This document shows positions 46,230-57,029 of a stretch of 64,000 nt of DNA, in pieces. The translations under genes were made by a program, and so were the position numbers. This DNA is from Hypoxylon rubiginosum (lineage: Eukaryota; Ascomycota; Sordariomycetes; Xylariales; Hypoxylaceae): positions 2,108,001 to 2,172,000 of the forward strand of contig CADCXA010000027.1 of assembly GCA_902806565.1 (NCBI GenBank). Reading direction: 5' to 3'. Every line of letters starts with the position of its first letter. Position 1 is the first letter of the stretch. Under the pieces are notes generated by a model. The model did not search any database. It was not told where the DNA came from and saw nothing but the letters and a program-made list of their open reading frames with translations.

Positions 46230-49200
46230 ATGGACCCATTTGCGGCAATTGGACTTGCCGGCAACTTGATTTCTTTTGTAGATTTTGGCTTCAAGATAAT
46301 TTCTGCGGCTAAGGACATTCACGCATCAACTTCGAGAGCCAGCGCAGACAACGATGACCTTTCTGCTAGGACGCAGCAGCTTCGACGACTTGCTGCTAGC
46401 CTAAAGACTTCCAAGCCAGATGCTTCTCTATCGGGACAGGAACGCTCTCTTCTCGAAGTCGCTGCTGAATGCATAGATGCATCCGGAGAACTGGAGAAGC
46501 TTCTCGATAAGCTGAAGGCTAGAAACCCGAAGTCTAAACGAGCAGCTGTCAGAGCTGCGATACGCAATTGGCGAAAAGAAGATGAAAAGAATGTTCTGGA
46601 GCAAAAGTTAGATCGTTGCAGGCAGCAGCTGAACTTGGAGCTTCTTAACTTGACAAGGTAAGACAGAAGTTGGAAATGATATCTGAACTGGTTCTGACTG
46701 GGTGACAATGCAGAACCGAGTCATTAGAACGACTCAACAAGCTCATCGCACATGGTCAGGCTTCTAGCGATGATATGCAGTCACTTACAAGAAACATGGA
46801 GGCTCTGCGTCTAGGCAACACCACCTCCTGTCTTGGCGATGAAGCGCTGCGCCAGATTCAGTCACTACTTAACCTGACAGACGATGCCGTCCTGAAAGTT
46901 CGTCAGGCCCGTGTCCTGGAAGGACTGCGGTTTGAATTGATGAATGAGAGGTTCGACGATATCGAGGTGGCCCATAAGAAGACTTTTGACTGGATTTTCG
47001 ACAGTACAGTCGTTCGTGTTGCTGAGAACGATGCCTCGACTGGAAGTGATGTGGATACCGATAACGAATCACCATCTGAGACTAGCGATAATAGCGATGA
47101 GGTGCTGGAAGACTACAGTAATCAGAGTGAATATATGGAAGACGATCGAAGCTGGGTGACGACCTCAGAGCCTTTAAATGACGACAGCGAAGTAAACTCC
47201 ATCAGATTGAGCAGGGCGTCCAGTTTTGTAAATGAAAGCGCACCTTCGCTAGATCAACTCAAATACGAAACTTCCCAAACTGAATTCAAAGATGTTTTGG
47301 GGAAAATCATCCAATTCATTCCAGATAGTGATGCGGGTGATAACTCAGATTCAAGCTTTGAGTGGTTTGTGGATGAGCCATTGCCAGTTGATGATGACCA
47401 AGAATCACTTAAGTCTGGCAGCGAAGAATCCGTTGGAACCTCGAGCCATGCATCATCCCGAATACCTGCCCAGTCAGGCACTAGAACAGTGTCTGATTCG
47501 TCGTGGCAAATGCTAGCCGAAGCTCGCAGTAGCTTCATTACTTGGCTAGAACAAGGCAATGGGATATTTCATGTATCGGGCAAGCCTGGCTCGGGCAAAT
47601 CAACGCTTATGAAATATCTCACTCAACATCCCCAAACCAAAGAGCATTTGAAGGTTTGGGCGAGCAGCAAGAAACTCCTTCTCGGCAATTTCTTCTTTTG
47701 GAAGCCTGGATCTGCTCTTCAGAAGAACACCAAAGGTCTCGTTCGAGGGCTGCTACACCGTCTCCTCTCAGAGTGTCCTGAGCTAATCCCTCACGCATTC
47801 CCAAAACAGTGGGAGTTATCAATGCATGGGGAAGTCATCCGCATTGAACATGACGAATGCCAACCGGCTTTCGAGAAAATTATAGCCACCAGCCATGCCA
47901 ATTCGGATCATAAAATCATGGTTTTCATTGACGGTCTCGACGAATTCGAAGGCAATCATGCGAATCTCATCCGACAATTGTTCCAGTGGGCCAACAAATC
48001 GCAGAACGTAAAGCTGTGCATTTCTAGCCGGGAATGGGCAATATTCCAAGATGCTTTTCAAGACTGCCCTAACCTCCGCCTACACGAACTTACACGCTCT
48101 GATATTCGACAGTTTGTTAGTGACCGGTTTCGTGAGATCCGTATCGAGACTTTATTAGACGACGATGATGGATATCTTGTCCACCGGCTGGAAGAAACTA
48201 TTATCGAGGAATCGGATGGGGTCTTCTTATGGGTTTCGCTTGTTCTTCGGCATATTGAGGAAGGACTACACAATGGCGACCAGTTGGAAGACCTGATGAG
48301 ACTAATCAAATCCCTCCCAACTGAGCTTGAGCCTAGTAAGTTACATTTCATGTCCATATGCATCCTCTCATCCCTATTTACCTTCTGTCGATCGCTGCAA
48401 GTACTAATGTTAGTCATTCAAGTGCTTCAACAACTCTCAGACTCGATTCCCCCCAACAACCAGAAATTGGCATATAGCATGCTCTCGCTTGCACGTTCCT
48501 ACAATTCGAACGATGGTCATGTTTTCCTCATGCAATATTCATTCCTAGAAGAATATGTTGAAGACAGGAATTTTGCGATAAGGTCGGCCGTCAAATTATT
48601 CACGACAGAAGAAAACGAAATGAGACTAGAAAGAGCTAAGAGACGAGTATATGGGGTGTGTAAAGGGTTCCTAGAACTACGCAGGGCACCCGTCCCCTCC
48701 AAACTCTCCAACGTGCTAGGAAACGTGGTTCATTTCATACATCGGTCAATCGCCGAGTTCTTGGAAAGTCCATATCTGAAAGGAAAGATGGACTTGGAGC
48801 ACTCTAATTTTGACGTCTTTGACGCCTATTGCCAAACGTATCTGGGCCTACTCAAGCACGTCCGCCTCCCAAATTTATATTTCATTCCCGACCTCTACAA
48901 CGCAACTCCTTTTCTTTTCCATGCGCCTAGCGATATCGGCCCTAGCCACTTGCTTCTTTACTCGAGACATCCAACACTCCTTTCGGATGTAGAAATAAAG
49001 ATTCGAAAAAGTATTGTTCTTGGCCCACAAGTAGATGCTTTGCGCTTCTGCAAATTCCTGGACAGTACCTATTACACACTTGCTGAATTGGAAGTAAATG
49101 TGGCAGGTAAACACTCTCTAACACTCCTTAGCGGCCATGTGGTGTATTGCAATGTTGCAGATATTATCATGCTAGTCTGTGCACTGCGTGGCTACCATGA

Positions 49201-49963
49201 ATTCCTCGAATTCTTGGTATCAAAGCTAGGGGATATCAGTTCTGAGCTGATAGCCACTTGGACTTCTGCAAGCGTCTTTAGCTTTGTCTCTGACGAGAGC
49301 GAATATGGAGATCAACGGCCCCGAGATTGCAAAACGCTTCAAGTTCTTTTGGATAACGGAGCTTCACCTAATACAGAGTTGGCTCCTAACTCAGGGCCTG
49401 CATTTCACGCCGCTATCAAATATTGGTGCTGCGGCAGTTTAGTGGACCAACTACTTGTAGATATAGCAAGTATTGCTTTTCTACTCTACCAGGGTGTGAA
49501 CCCAAGGTTTGCTGTGGTGATGAGCACGAGAAAATACAAAGTGACTGGGGGAGGTGAGAAACTAGTTGCCTTCAAGGCATATTTCACCTCGGCATGTCCG
49601 AACCAAGACTCGGAACATCAAGTAGACACGGTGCGGGTGGGGCCGGCCGACCCGCTATACTATGTCGAAGCGACCCCCGACACTCTTGACATACTCAGCA
49701 AGTATGGTCACGTTATTCCCTTTAGAACGTTGGTCTCAATTTGGTTCCCAGACTACAGCAATGTTCTACAGCAAGTCATAGACTGGATTGTGGAGTTGGG
49801 CGTTGACGTTGACGCGCAACATCGCCTACAATTGCAATCTCGATTTGGACCACTTCTTCGTCCTCTCTTTGATCCGGATCACCCAAATTTTGTCGGCCGG
49901 GTCACTGCCCAGGATAGCTCGTGGCCGCTGGATAAAATGCAGTTTGTGCGAAGAATAAAATGA
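46230..49963 (+). CDS. NACHT (STAND/NLR-like) NTPase with fungal N-terminal domain
   Basis: My three-exon model (46230-46657, 46714-48335, 48414-49963) gives 1,199 residues. The start MDPFAAIGLAGNLISFVDFG is the helical N-terminal domain common on fungal NACHT proteins (SesA/NACHT_N-like). An acidic Ser-rich linker follows (about 230-400). The NACHT module has a Walker A GKPGSGKST (432-440) and a Walker B IMVFIDGLDEFE (544-555), then a helical winged region (LPTELEP...). The C terminus has at least one ankyrin-like unit (TLQVLLDNGASPN). The third exon boundary removes a 78-bp in-frame intron. Such proteins act in heterokaryon incompatibility and innate-type immunity, but many have no known role. 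There is no classic amyloid motif or HET domain that I can see. Confidence 0.85.
48336..48413 (+). other. In-frame 78-bp intron in the NACHT gene
   Basis: It has a consensus donor GTAAGT, a branch-like TACTAAT and acceptor GTTAG. Its length is a multiple of three and it has no stop, so an ORF reads straight through it. Splicing joins LPTELEP to IIQVLQQLSDSIPPNNQ, which reads as a normal NACHT protein, while the intron would add an unlikely Phe/Cys/Leu-rich stretch. Confidence 0.75.
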
Positions 49964-50962
49964 AGCTTCTTAGAAAGCCGAATCAGTGCTCCAGAGAAAG
50001 GGATGTGGCATGTAACATATCATCAAGCTCTAAACATTTTAGTTACTGAAGTTCATGGTTCAGCGTGAACACGTGGCCGAAGATGACATCAGATCTTGCT
50101 CTTTATGGCTTTTCCCGGCGCCTCCTCTGTCGTACTACTTGTACCCGGCCATGATATTCACAAATATCGCGCGCATTGGGACACCTAGGAGTCCAGGGCT
50201 GTTGCTATGGATGTAATTGCGAGTACTGTGCCTACACTGGCATGCCCGCGATTACTCATATCACTAGCTCATTAAGAAATACGGCAGGTTTACTCCTGAT
50301 GGTGGGACTTGGCAGCCGTTCTTATCCCTTTTCTTGTGGAGGCAAAATAGGGGGGGAAAGGGAATTTTGCTAATTCGAGACGTTGGGCTGAACTACATAA
50401 CTTGCTAGAGTAGGATGTATGATATAGTGTCAGCTATATATGATTACCTGGCTAGACTGTAGTTCTTTACATTTTGATCTATTGGACTTAATGTAAGCTC
50501 CGTCACTGTCAACGATGAGTTGCCACCTGCTAGATGGCATATTGAGTACGGGACATATGTAAATGGATCAGATATCTTGTGAAGGTAAAACTAACGTTGA
50601 TTCAAGTCTATCTGCTCGAACGTATAAAGATACTATGAGTCTTCAGTTTCCACTTTCATTCCACATTCAGGACATATGGCGAGATAGATGACTTGCCTCT
50701 AATACGCAATATATGATGATTCACTGCATATCGCAGCATTACGTCCAACTGTCTCCCTTTCAGGAGAGCGTAATAAGCGGATGGGCTTCGCGAAACGTGC
50801 TCATTTTCATATAAACTACTGATCTCCACGTTACCAAGTTCAACTTCCCCTGGCCAAAGAACATTCCTGCCATACTACCATAGCTTCAGAACATCTCAAT
50901 CTGGACCTCAAATCGCAAAACAACAAGCAGCCCGACCTCTACTAACGATACTACTGTCCACG
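49964..50962. other. Intergenic region between NACHT gene and small membrane protein gene
   Basis: No coding sequence with support is visible. The last 150 bases are the CA-rich leader of the next gene. A GGGGGGAAAGGGAA purine patch lies near 50,350. Confidence 0.5.
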
Positions 50963-51271
50963 ATGGCTTTTAGCCCATCCTTCTTAGAAATCCTGATCAT
51001 CACCTGCGCCCTGCTGGTCATCGGCCAAGCCGTCACGACCACGCAGCCAGTTGACCAGGACGTCGCGAGCGGCATCCCCGCCAGCATGATCGCCCCGACG
51101 ACCCCCCACGTGCCGGCAATGACGAAACTGCTCTACGCCGCCGTCTTCATCCAAGAGATCAATCTAGTTTTCGCGCTAGCTTTGGGTCTCATCATCCCCG
51201 TGGCCGCTTTATTCTTCTTCGTCGTTGAATTCCCATGGTTTCGCCGTGATCTGGGAGCCTACGCCCGCTAG
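50963..51271 (+). CDS. Small two-span membrane protein, uncharacterised
   Basis: A single exon codes for 102 residues. A first hydrophobic segment (about 8-25, FLEILIITCALLVIGQA) may be a signal anchor. A second, longer one spans about 55-91 (LLYAAVFIQEINLVFALALGLIIPVAALFFFVVEF). A short basic tail WFRRDLGAYAR follows. The ATG is in a reasonable context after a CA-rich leader without upstream ATG close by. I recognise no family. Codon use looks like its neighbours, with many GCC, ATC and GTC codons, which supports a real gene. Confidence 0.65.
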   Translation: MAFSPSFLEILIITCALLVIGQAVTTTQPVDQDVASGIPASMIAPTTPHVPAMTKLLYAAVFIQEINLVFALALGLIIPVAALFFFVVEFPWFRRDLGAYAR

Positions 51272-51886
51272 TAGGTTTATTCCTGGTGAGTCGTGAAGGA
51301 CTCCGCGCCAATAAGGGAGAGAGATCAACGGTGCAACTATTCCGAAGAATAAAAACTGGGGTTATGAGCGATGGAGAGGCAATAAGTGGTTTGGGCGGGT
51401 CTCATCCATGTCCGAACACACACTGCAGGCGGTTTTCGGGTACGGACAGATTTATTCGCGTGAGATTCGGCGTTAGGTATATAAGAGCGGTCTAGATCCG
51501 GAAGAGGCAGTCGGTAGAGGGAAAGCAAATATGGCATTCGGCAATCTTCATGGGGAACCCAGTGCGTGGAGGAGTGTATGGAGAGGACACTTCTAAACAA
51601 TGGTAGTCTCATTACCAAGACAGAAGAGATGTATGTTTGCTGCCCATGCAAACACATCCCGTATCAATGTGACGGTTAATTAAGCTATAAAACATAGCAC
51701 GACCTCGTTGCCGCATTACCATACTGCATAGGACCACCGTATTCCAAAGAGCCGGAAGTCTTTCCGGTAGGAATCAAATCGTCCTTCGTAGCCATTCCAA
51801 AGGGGTAAGGATATATCCCCATATTAACGTGAAACATTCTTGACAACATAGACAGGCATAAATCATCTAGCAAACGTTTCGCGTGG
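51272..51886. other. Convergent intergenic region
   Basis: It lies between the ends of the small membrane protein gene (+) and the RING/TRAF gene (-). No supported feature. Confidence 0.5.
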
Positions 51887-53182
51887 TCATAACCGTGGCG
51901 GGTGCTCCCGTAAGCCGTCGCTCGAGCGCCTCGGCAGATCCGGGTAGCCGTTGTTCTCCTGGGCGCCCGAGAACGACTCGGACATGTTGCTCGAGGTGGT
52001 GCAGACCCTGCCTCGCTCCTGCAGGCGGAAGTTCATGAGCCACCGGACGTGCATGCCGAGCACGCCCATGTTGCTCCGGACCTCCGTGAGCTGGTCCTTG
52101 ATCTGCGCGCTCTCGTTGAAGAGCATCATCGACTGGCGGCCGTCGACCTCGTTGAGCACCGCGGCCAGGCGGTCGAGCTTGGCCTCCATGGTTTCGAACA
52201 GGGTCAGGAAGTACTGGTCTCGAGACTCATACGGCGCAGTCTCGTGCGTTGGGGTGGCCTCGGGCAGGCTGATGTCCGTTACGGGCTGCTCCGGGGAGGC
52301 GGCCGCCGCGGGCATGGGATATCCGCGGTTCTCGAGGAACTTGATGCGTCGCTCCTTCAGCCGGTCCTGGACTTGGAGAGCGTTGACCTCGGCGCGCAGC
52401 TCGGCCAGCTGCCCTCCCACGGGCCCTACGACCTGATACGAGCACGCCTGGACGTGCTCCTCCAGCTGCTTGCGCTTGACGTATTGGGAGCAGCCGAATG
52501 GAGCAAACTCGCAAGGCGTAGAGGCTTCGGGGCACTCCTTCAAGTGCTCTTCTTGCTTGTGCCGTATATGCTCAGTCCCACACAGCGTGCATTCCGCCGT
52601 CCGGTTTGGGCATTCGCTATTTTGATGGTCCTCCACATCGGCCTTCTGAATTACCTCTTCGCAGTACTCGCATTTCACGTCATAGTGGAGGCATCCCTTG
52701 CCGGTGTCCTTCCGAACTACCGTCTTGTCGCACGACGGGTGGGGGCATGGCACGAGGCTCTTGTCACAATAGCGGGCGACGTGGTTCTCGAGTAGTGAGC
52801 GGGCGACTATTCGGTCGCACCCACGTGGGCTATTCGGACATCTGACGGGGAGATTATCCAGTTGGTTATATATAATCTTAGGTGCGAGCCGTGTCTGACC
52901 CACGAGTTTCAGGGGGAGGCGGTCGATGGGACAGACGGGCTTCAGGGCGTGGGCTTGTACGATACATTTACGACAGAAGACGTGGTCGCAGTCGGTGATC
53001 ATGGGAGTGACGAAGGGGACTCGGCATATGGGGCATATCAGGTTCTCGTCGACGCTGCCTTCGTAGTCGAGGTTTCGGAGATCTAAGGTGTCGAGGGAGG
53101 CGTCACCGCCAATCAAAGGCCGGAGAGCCAGGGTGGTAGTGGTAGATACTAGCCCTTCCTCCGGAGTATTGGGCGGTGGCAT
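51887..53182 (-). CDS. RING and TRAF-type zinc-finger protein (putative E3 ligase)
   Basis: A single exon encodes 431 residues. A C3HC4 RING finger at residues 50-86 reads CPIC, CDHVFCRKC and CPIDR. TRAF-type zinc fingers follow (about 114-245), seen as CPNSPRGCDRIVARSLLENH, CEYCEEVIQKADVEDH, CTLCGTEHIRHKQEEH and CEFAPFGCSQYVKRKQLEEH. A short coiled coil (about 255-285) and a second helical stretch (about 325-385) come next, then a Ser-rich tail. It lacks a C-terminal MATH domain. By analogy with TRAF-like fungal proteins it is a cytosolic ubiquitin ligase with unknown substrates. It is divergently placed from TSC13. Confidence 0.88.
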   Translation of the reverse strand: MPPPNTPEEGLVSTTTTLALRPLIGGDASLDTLDLRNLDYEGSVDENLICPICRVPFVTPMITDCDHVFCRKCIVQAHALKPVCPIDRLPLKLVGQTRLAPKIIYNQLDNLPVRCPNSPRGCDRIVARSLLENHVARYCDKSLVPCPHPSCDKTVVRKDTGKGCLHYDVKCEYCEEVIQKADVEDHQNSECPNRTAECTLCGTEHIRHKQEEHLKECPEASTPCEFAPFGCSQYVKRKQLEEHVQACSYQVVGPVGGQLAELRAEVNALQVQDRLKERRIKFLENRGYPMPAAAASPEQPVTDISLPEATPTHETAPYESRDQYFLTLFETMEAKLDRLAAVLNEVDGRQSMMLFNESAQIKDQLTEVRSNMGVLGMHVRWLMNFRLQERGRVCTTSSNMSESFSGAQENNGYPDLPRRSSDGLREHPPRL

Positions 53183-54056
53183 GCTTGATGGGATGTCTAT
53201 GAAATTTCATAGATATGAAGGAAGGGAATTCCATCGACTCGACCCTCAATTTAATAAGGGGAGTCTCGAGGTTAAGGTTCGAAGTTAAACGACCAGTGGC
53301 CAGTCGGTGGCCAGTCGGTGGCCAGACCTTGTCCGACTTGAGGCTTTGACGCCTTACACCGGCATAATAGTTTCCAACAGCCGAGGGGCTGAGTATACGA
53401 TAAATGCATGTTTATGTTTTCTTGAGTTAATAGTGGCGGTATACGTAGTGCTTAACTACATATAGCTGCATAATGAAATTTGTGCTACGTTCCGGACGTG
53501 TAAATACGCGTCATAATTGGCTCCCGAGTCCATTGCCCCGGGTCAAGCTCCTGTTTATGCTGTACCTAACACCGTATTTAAATGTTCAAGGTTATTGGCT
53601 TCCCGTCTGCCAATTACCCAAAATTGGAGGCTGTATTTACTCATAGGAGTTGTCCATGCATGATATACCTGAGTTTTATGTGTAGACATCCGATGTAATG
53701 TAATACCTGGGTAGTTGGATAGGAATCGGGAACCTCGGCAAGTAATTGGCGTTGTCTTATCGAGGTGAAACTTGATAAAAGAAAAGTAAAAAAAGGTACG
53801 ACATGAGCTGGGTAGTCGGTAGTTCAGCTGTAATGCTCTAATGCGAGCGGGCCACTACAAGACGGAATTCCCACAAAAGTCTAAACAACAAACAACACCG
53901 GTACTTTGTTCTGTCTACCTGTCCTCTTGCATTGCTTAACTGCCTGTACTACCAGGCCGATTCCCCCTCACACTCCTTTTGTTTCGACATAAAACCTGTA
54001 GGATTCTAGTCCGTGCTTGTTAGCTCCAAAATCCTAAAGAGTTAGGTAGTCGGACA
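53183..54056. promoter_or_regulatory. Divergent promoter region between RING/TRAF gene and TSC13
   Basis: The 874-bp stretch lies between two outward-facing start codons. It holds an 11-bp tandem repeat (TGGCCAGTCGG, two and a half copies, 53297-53325) and no gene. Confidence 0.55.
53297..53325. repeat. 11-bp tandem repeat in divergent promoter
   Basis: TGGCCAGTCGG occurs twice in tandem, followed by a third partial TGGCCAG. It lies about 115 bp upstream of the RING/TRAF start codon. Confidence 0.8.
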
Positions 54057-55118
54057 ATGGCCGGTCTATCCCTAAAAGTCACCGCCCGGTCCCGCAAAGG
54101 CCTGAAGGGGCTACCCCCCTCCGTCGAGCTGCCGCCCGATGCTACCATCGACGACGCGAAGATCGCCATCGCGAAGGCCGCCAGGGTCTCCGACTACAAC
54201 CGCATCGGCATCTTCGACCCGGTGTCCAAGAAGACTCTCAAGGACAGGAAGTCCCTGCTGCGGGACCAGCCTGAGGTCGTGAAGCATGGCGAGCTGCTCG
54301 TCAAGGACCTCGGTACGTTCCCTTCCCTCGTCCTCTCTTCTCAATTGAGTATATACAGTATACAATGTACGATTTAGCTAACTAGGAGCACCCGAACAGG
54401 TCCCCAGATCGGCTGGCGACTCGTCTACTTCATCGAGTACCTCGGCCCCCTGCTCTTCCACCCCTTCTTCCTCGGCGTCCGCAAGCAGCTGTACCCGGCC
54501 GTGTACCCGCTGATCAAGAACGTCGTGCCGGCGCCCGCGACCCGCACGGGGGAGCTGTCGTTCGCGCAGCAGGCCGCCTTCGCCATGATCGCGCTGCACT
54601 TCGCCAAGCGGGAGCTCGAGACGCTGTTCCTGCACAAGTTCGCGGCCAACACCATGCCCTTCGCCTACGTCTTCCGCAACTCCTTCTTCTACTGGGCGTT
54701 CGCGGGGCTCCTCGGCGCCCTCGAGCTCTACGCGCCCTTCTCCCCCGCCGCCCTCGTCGCGCCCACGCCGACCAACGAGTATATTATCTACCTCGGCCTC
54801 GCCCTGTACGCCTTCGGCGAGCTCGCCAACTTCGACGTCCACTACTACCTCGCCCACCTGCGCAAGCCCGGCGAGACCGCCCGCAAGCTGCCCCACGGCC
54901 ACGGCTTCGGCCTCGTCACCTGCCCTAACTACATGTTCGAGATCCTCGCCTGGGTCGGCATCCTCCTCGTCACCCGCAGCCCCTCCCTGCTGCTCTTCAT
55001 CACCATCGGCTCTTACTTCATGTACATCTGGGGCTGGGGCAAGGAGAAGGCCTACCGCAAGCAGTTCGGCGATAAGTACAAGAAGAAGCGCTACGTCATC
55101 CTCCCTGGCCTGCTATAG
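54057..55118 (+). CDS. TSC13: Very-long-chain enoyl-CoA reductase TSC13 (TECR)
   Basis: This ER membrane enzyme catalyses the last step of the very-long-chain fatty acid elongation cycle, reducing trans-2-enoyl-CoA with NADPH, and feeds sphingolipid synthesis. The 324-residue product has an N-terminal ubiquitin-like domain (1-86). A multi-span steroid-reductase-type domain follows, with GWRLVYFIEYLGPL, HFAKRELETLFLHKF (which holds the conserved Lys), NSFFYWAFAGLLGA, the CPNYMFEILAWVGILL motif, and the end KKKRYVILPGLL. Exons are 54057-54312 and 54400-55118. The coding DNA is very GC-rich at third positions, as expected for a highly expressed gene. Confidence 0.95.
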
Positions 55119-55554
55119 AGCCTGTCCGACCAGCCCGGCCCCCTAGAGATGGATATATGAGAGAAGCTGTGGGATATACCTAATCTGTATATGTATATGC
55201 CTTATCTTTAGTTGAGTAACTATACTCTTAGGTATTAGGTATGAGGTTAAGGAAAGCTAGACAACATATAATGGATACGAGCAAGCTGAGAAAGATCTAC
55301 GGTAGAATATAAAATAATTCATTAATCAGAACCTACTTGATATACCGTTAGATGCTATTACATAGAGTAAATCTGATTAATTATATACCAGTGGAATAAC
55401 ACATGTAACAACTAGGTAATTATATAGAATATGGCGTCGCTCGCGCGCTCGTTCCTCAAACCAATGGCTTGCCCGTGCCCCTCTGGCCATTGCTATTTCG
55501 TTATATCGTAAGTTCGTATCTGGTATCGTACCCTCATAACGTTAGTCATCGTCA
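55119..55554. other. Convergent intergenic region
   Basis: The AT-richer DNA between the ends of TSC13 and the BLOC-1-like gene contains several TATATA-type words. No supported feature. Confidence 0.5.
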
Positions 55555-56697
55555 TTATCCTGTCGCTGTCGAAGGTTTCGAATCCTTATCTATTGCCGTC
55601 TGCTCTTCTAGGATTTCTGGCTGGGAAGTATTAAGAAGTTGAATGGGCTCTGTGACACTAGCTTCGGGAGCATCGACATCGCTTATTTCCTCTGTTGCCG
55701 GCTCCTTTCCTTTTGACACGCTCGACTGCGCGCTAGACGGAGCCGGAGCCGGGTCCAACGTCAACGGCTCGAAGGCGTCATGTAAATTCGTGGCCATAGC
55801 TTCGCTAATGCTAGCAGCGACCGCTTCGTCCACGGTTACCTTCGTATCGTCCCCCCTTTTATGAACATCGCCTCCCACGGCGCCATTCGTGACGGACTTT
55901 CCATTTGTCCCTTGTTCTCCAGCGTCTTTCTTCGTATTACTGTCGGCCCCTCCATTCATGCTCCCCCTCCGACTCCCCGCCCTGCTGCCATCCGCGCTAT
56001 AGCTGCCCGACCACGTACTCCTGCTACACTCGCTACAGCTCTCGTCGTCGCTCCCGCTCCCGCTGCCCTCCTTTACGAGGCGCATGGTCTCCTCCAGGAC
56101 CAAGAAGTCGCGCTCCAGCACCTCGGCCCAGTTCTGCACGTTGCCGAGCTCCTTGATCTTGCGCTCCGTGTCGCGGGCCAGCTTCTCGAGCTTGTCGTTT
56201 TCCCTGCGCAGCGCCTCGGTGCCCCGCATCACGTCTTTTTCTTGTTTCGTGAGCGCCGTCGCGTTCGAGTGCAGCAGCGACGCGCGCGACTGCAGCTCTG
56301 AGTCCAGCATGTTGGACATGGAGGCCACGAGCGCGGCGCGCGCCTCGTCGATGTGTAGCTGCGTGGTGCGCGACGGGAGCGTCGGGTTCAGGTCCATAGC
56401 AACGCGTGGGGGGTGGCTGGTGGCGGCGGATACTGTCGCTGTCGCGGCTGCGGTCGTAGGCGCTGACGTCACGCTTCGAGATGCCGATGCCGAGGCGGAG
56501 TTGGACGGATGCGGGCGCGAGGAGCCAGATTGAGAGGCAGATCGAAAGGGTGGCGAGAGGAACGCGGTGGGAGCCGTACTTGTCGAGCCGGTCGTATTTC
56601 TCGGAGCTGGGGCATACCGACTGCTGCCCGGAGCTTCGGGGGCGGAGGAGGAGGAGGGGTTGGAAAGCGGAGGGTGCACCGATGTTGGGGCCGACAT
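55555..56697 (-). CDS. BLOC1S1: BLOC-1 subunit 1-like protein (GCN5L1/BLOS1 domain)
   Basis: A single exon encodes 380 residues. The core at about 117-209 matches the BLOC1S1/GCN5L1 family: ALVASMSNMLDSELQSRASLLHSNA, a heptad-rich coiled coil, and the diagnostic KELGNVQNWAEVLERDF. This family forms part of the BLOC-1 complex on endosomes. The flanks are long, Ser/Ala/Pro-rich and disordered: 1-110 and 210-380, with a Cys/Ser patch SDDESCSECSRS. Animal and yeast homologues are much shorter, so the extensions appear fungal-specific. Start ATG at 56695-56697. Confidence 0.82.
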   Translation of the reverse strand: MSAPTSVHPPLSNPSSSSAPEAPGSSRYAPAPRNTTGSTSTAPTAFLSPPFRSASQSGSSRPHPSNSASASASRSVTSAPTTAAATATVSAATSHPPRVAMDLNPTLPSRTTQLHIDEARAALVASMSNMLDSELQSRASLLHSNATALTKQEKDVMRGTEALRRENDKLEKLARDTERKIKELGNVQNWAEVLERDFLVLEETMRLVKEGSGSGSDDESCSECSRSTWSGSYSADGSRAGSRRGSMNGGADSNTKKDAGEQGTNGKSVTNGAVGGDVHKRGDDTKVTVDEAVAASISEAMATNLHDAFEPLTLDPAPAPSSAQSSVSKGKEPATEEISDVDAPEASVTEPIQLLNTSQPEILEEQTAIDKDSKPSTATG

Positions 56698-57029
56698 TTT
56701 TGAGGCACTTCTCTCTGGAACACGACACTACTATATAGCTTGGCAACGGCAATGTGCAGAACTGTAACCCTCTTGGAAAGGCTAGCAGTAGATTGGATGT
56801 TTATGTTTGGTTGAAGACGAGAGCTTCCAATCGTCAAAGCTCCAGGACCTGGGTCCTGCGGGCTTTTGTTAAATGTATGCGGGGTTGGTCGAGCCTATTG
56901 GAGGGATCCCAAAAATGACTTGCATGAGGTGCCAATAACTTGTTCCTACGTCGGTTAGCTCTCGTTAGACATTGACGCAAAATGCTACGGCACAAATCGG
57001 ACCTATTCGTCCAGTTGAGCTCCTCTACA
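56698..57029. other. Short intergenic region between BLOC-1-like and RecQ genes
   Basis: The 332 bases hold the BLOC-1-like promoter and the RecQ 3' flank. Nothing else is seen. Confidence 0.5.

Noticed and set aside
23921..54399. CRISPR arrays, operons, ribosome binding sites and prophage-type features
   Set aside because: The DNA is eukaryotic with spliceosomal introns; no regularly spaced repeats of CRISPR type were seen.
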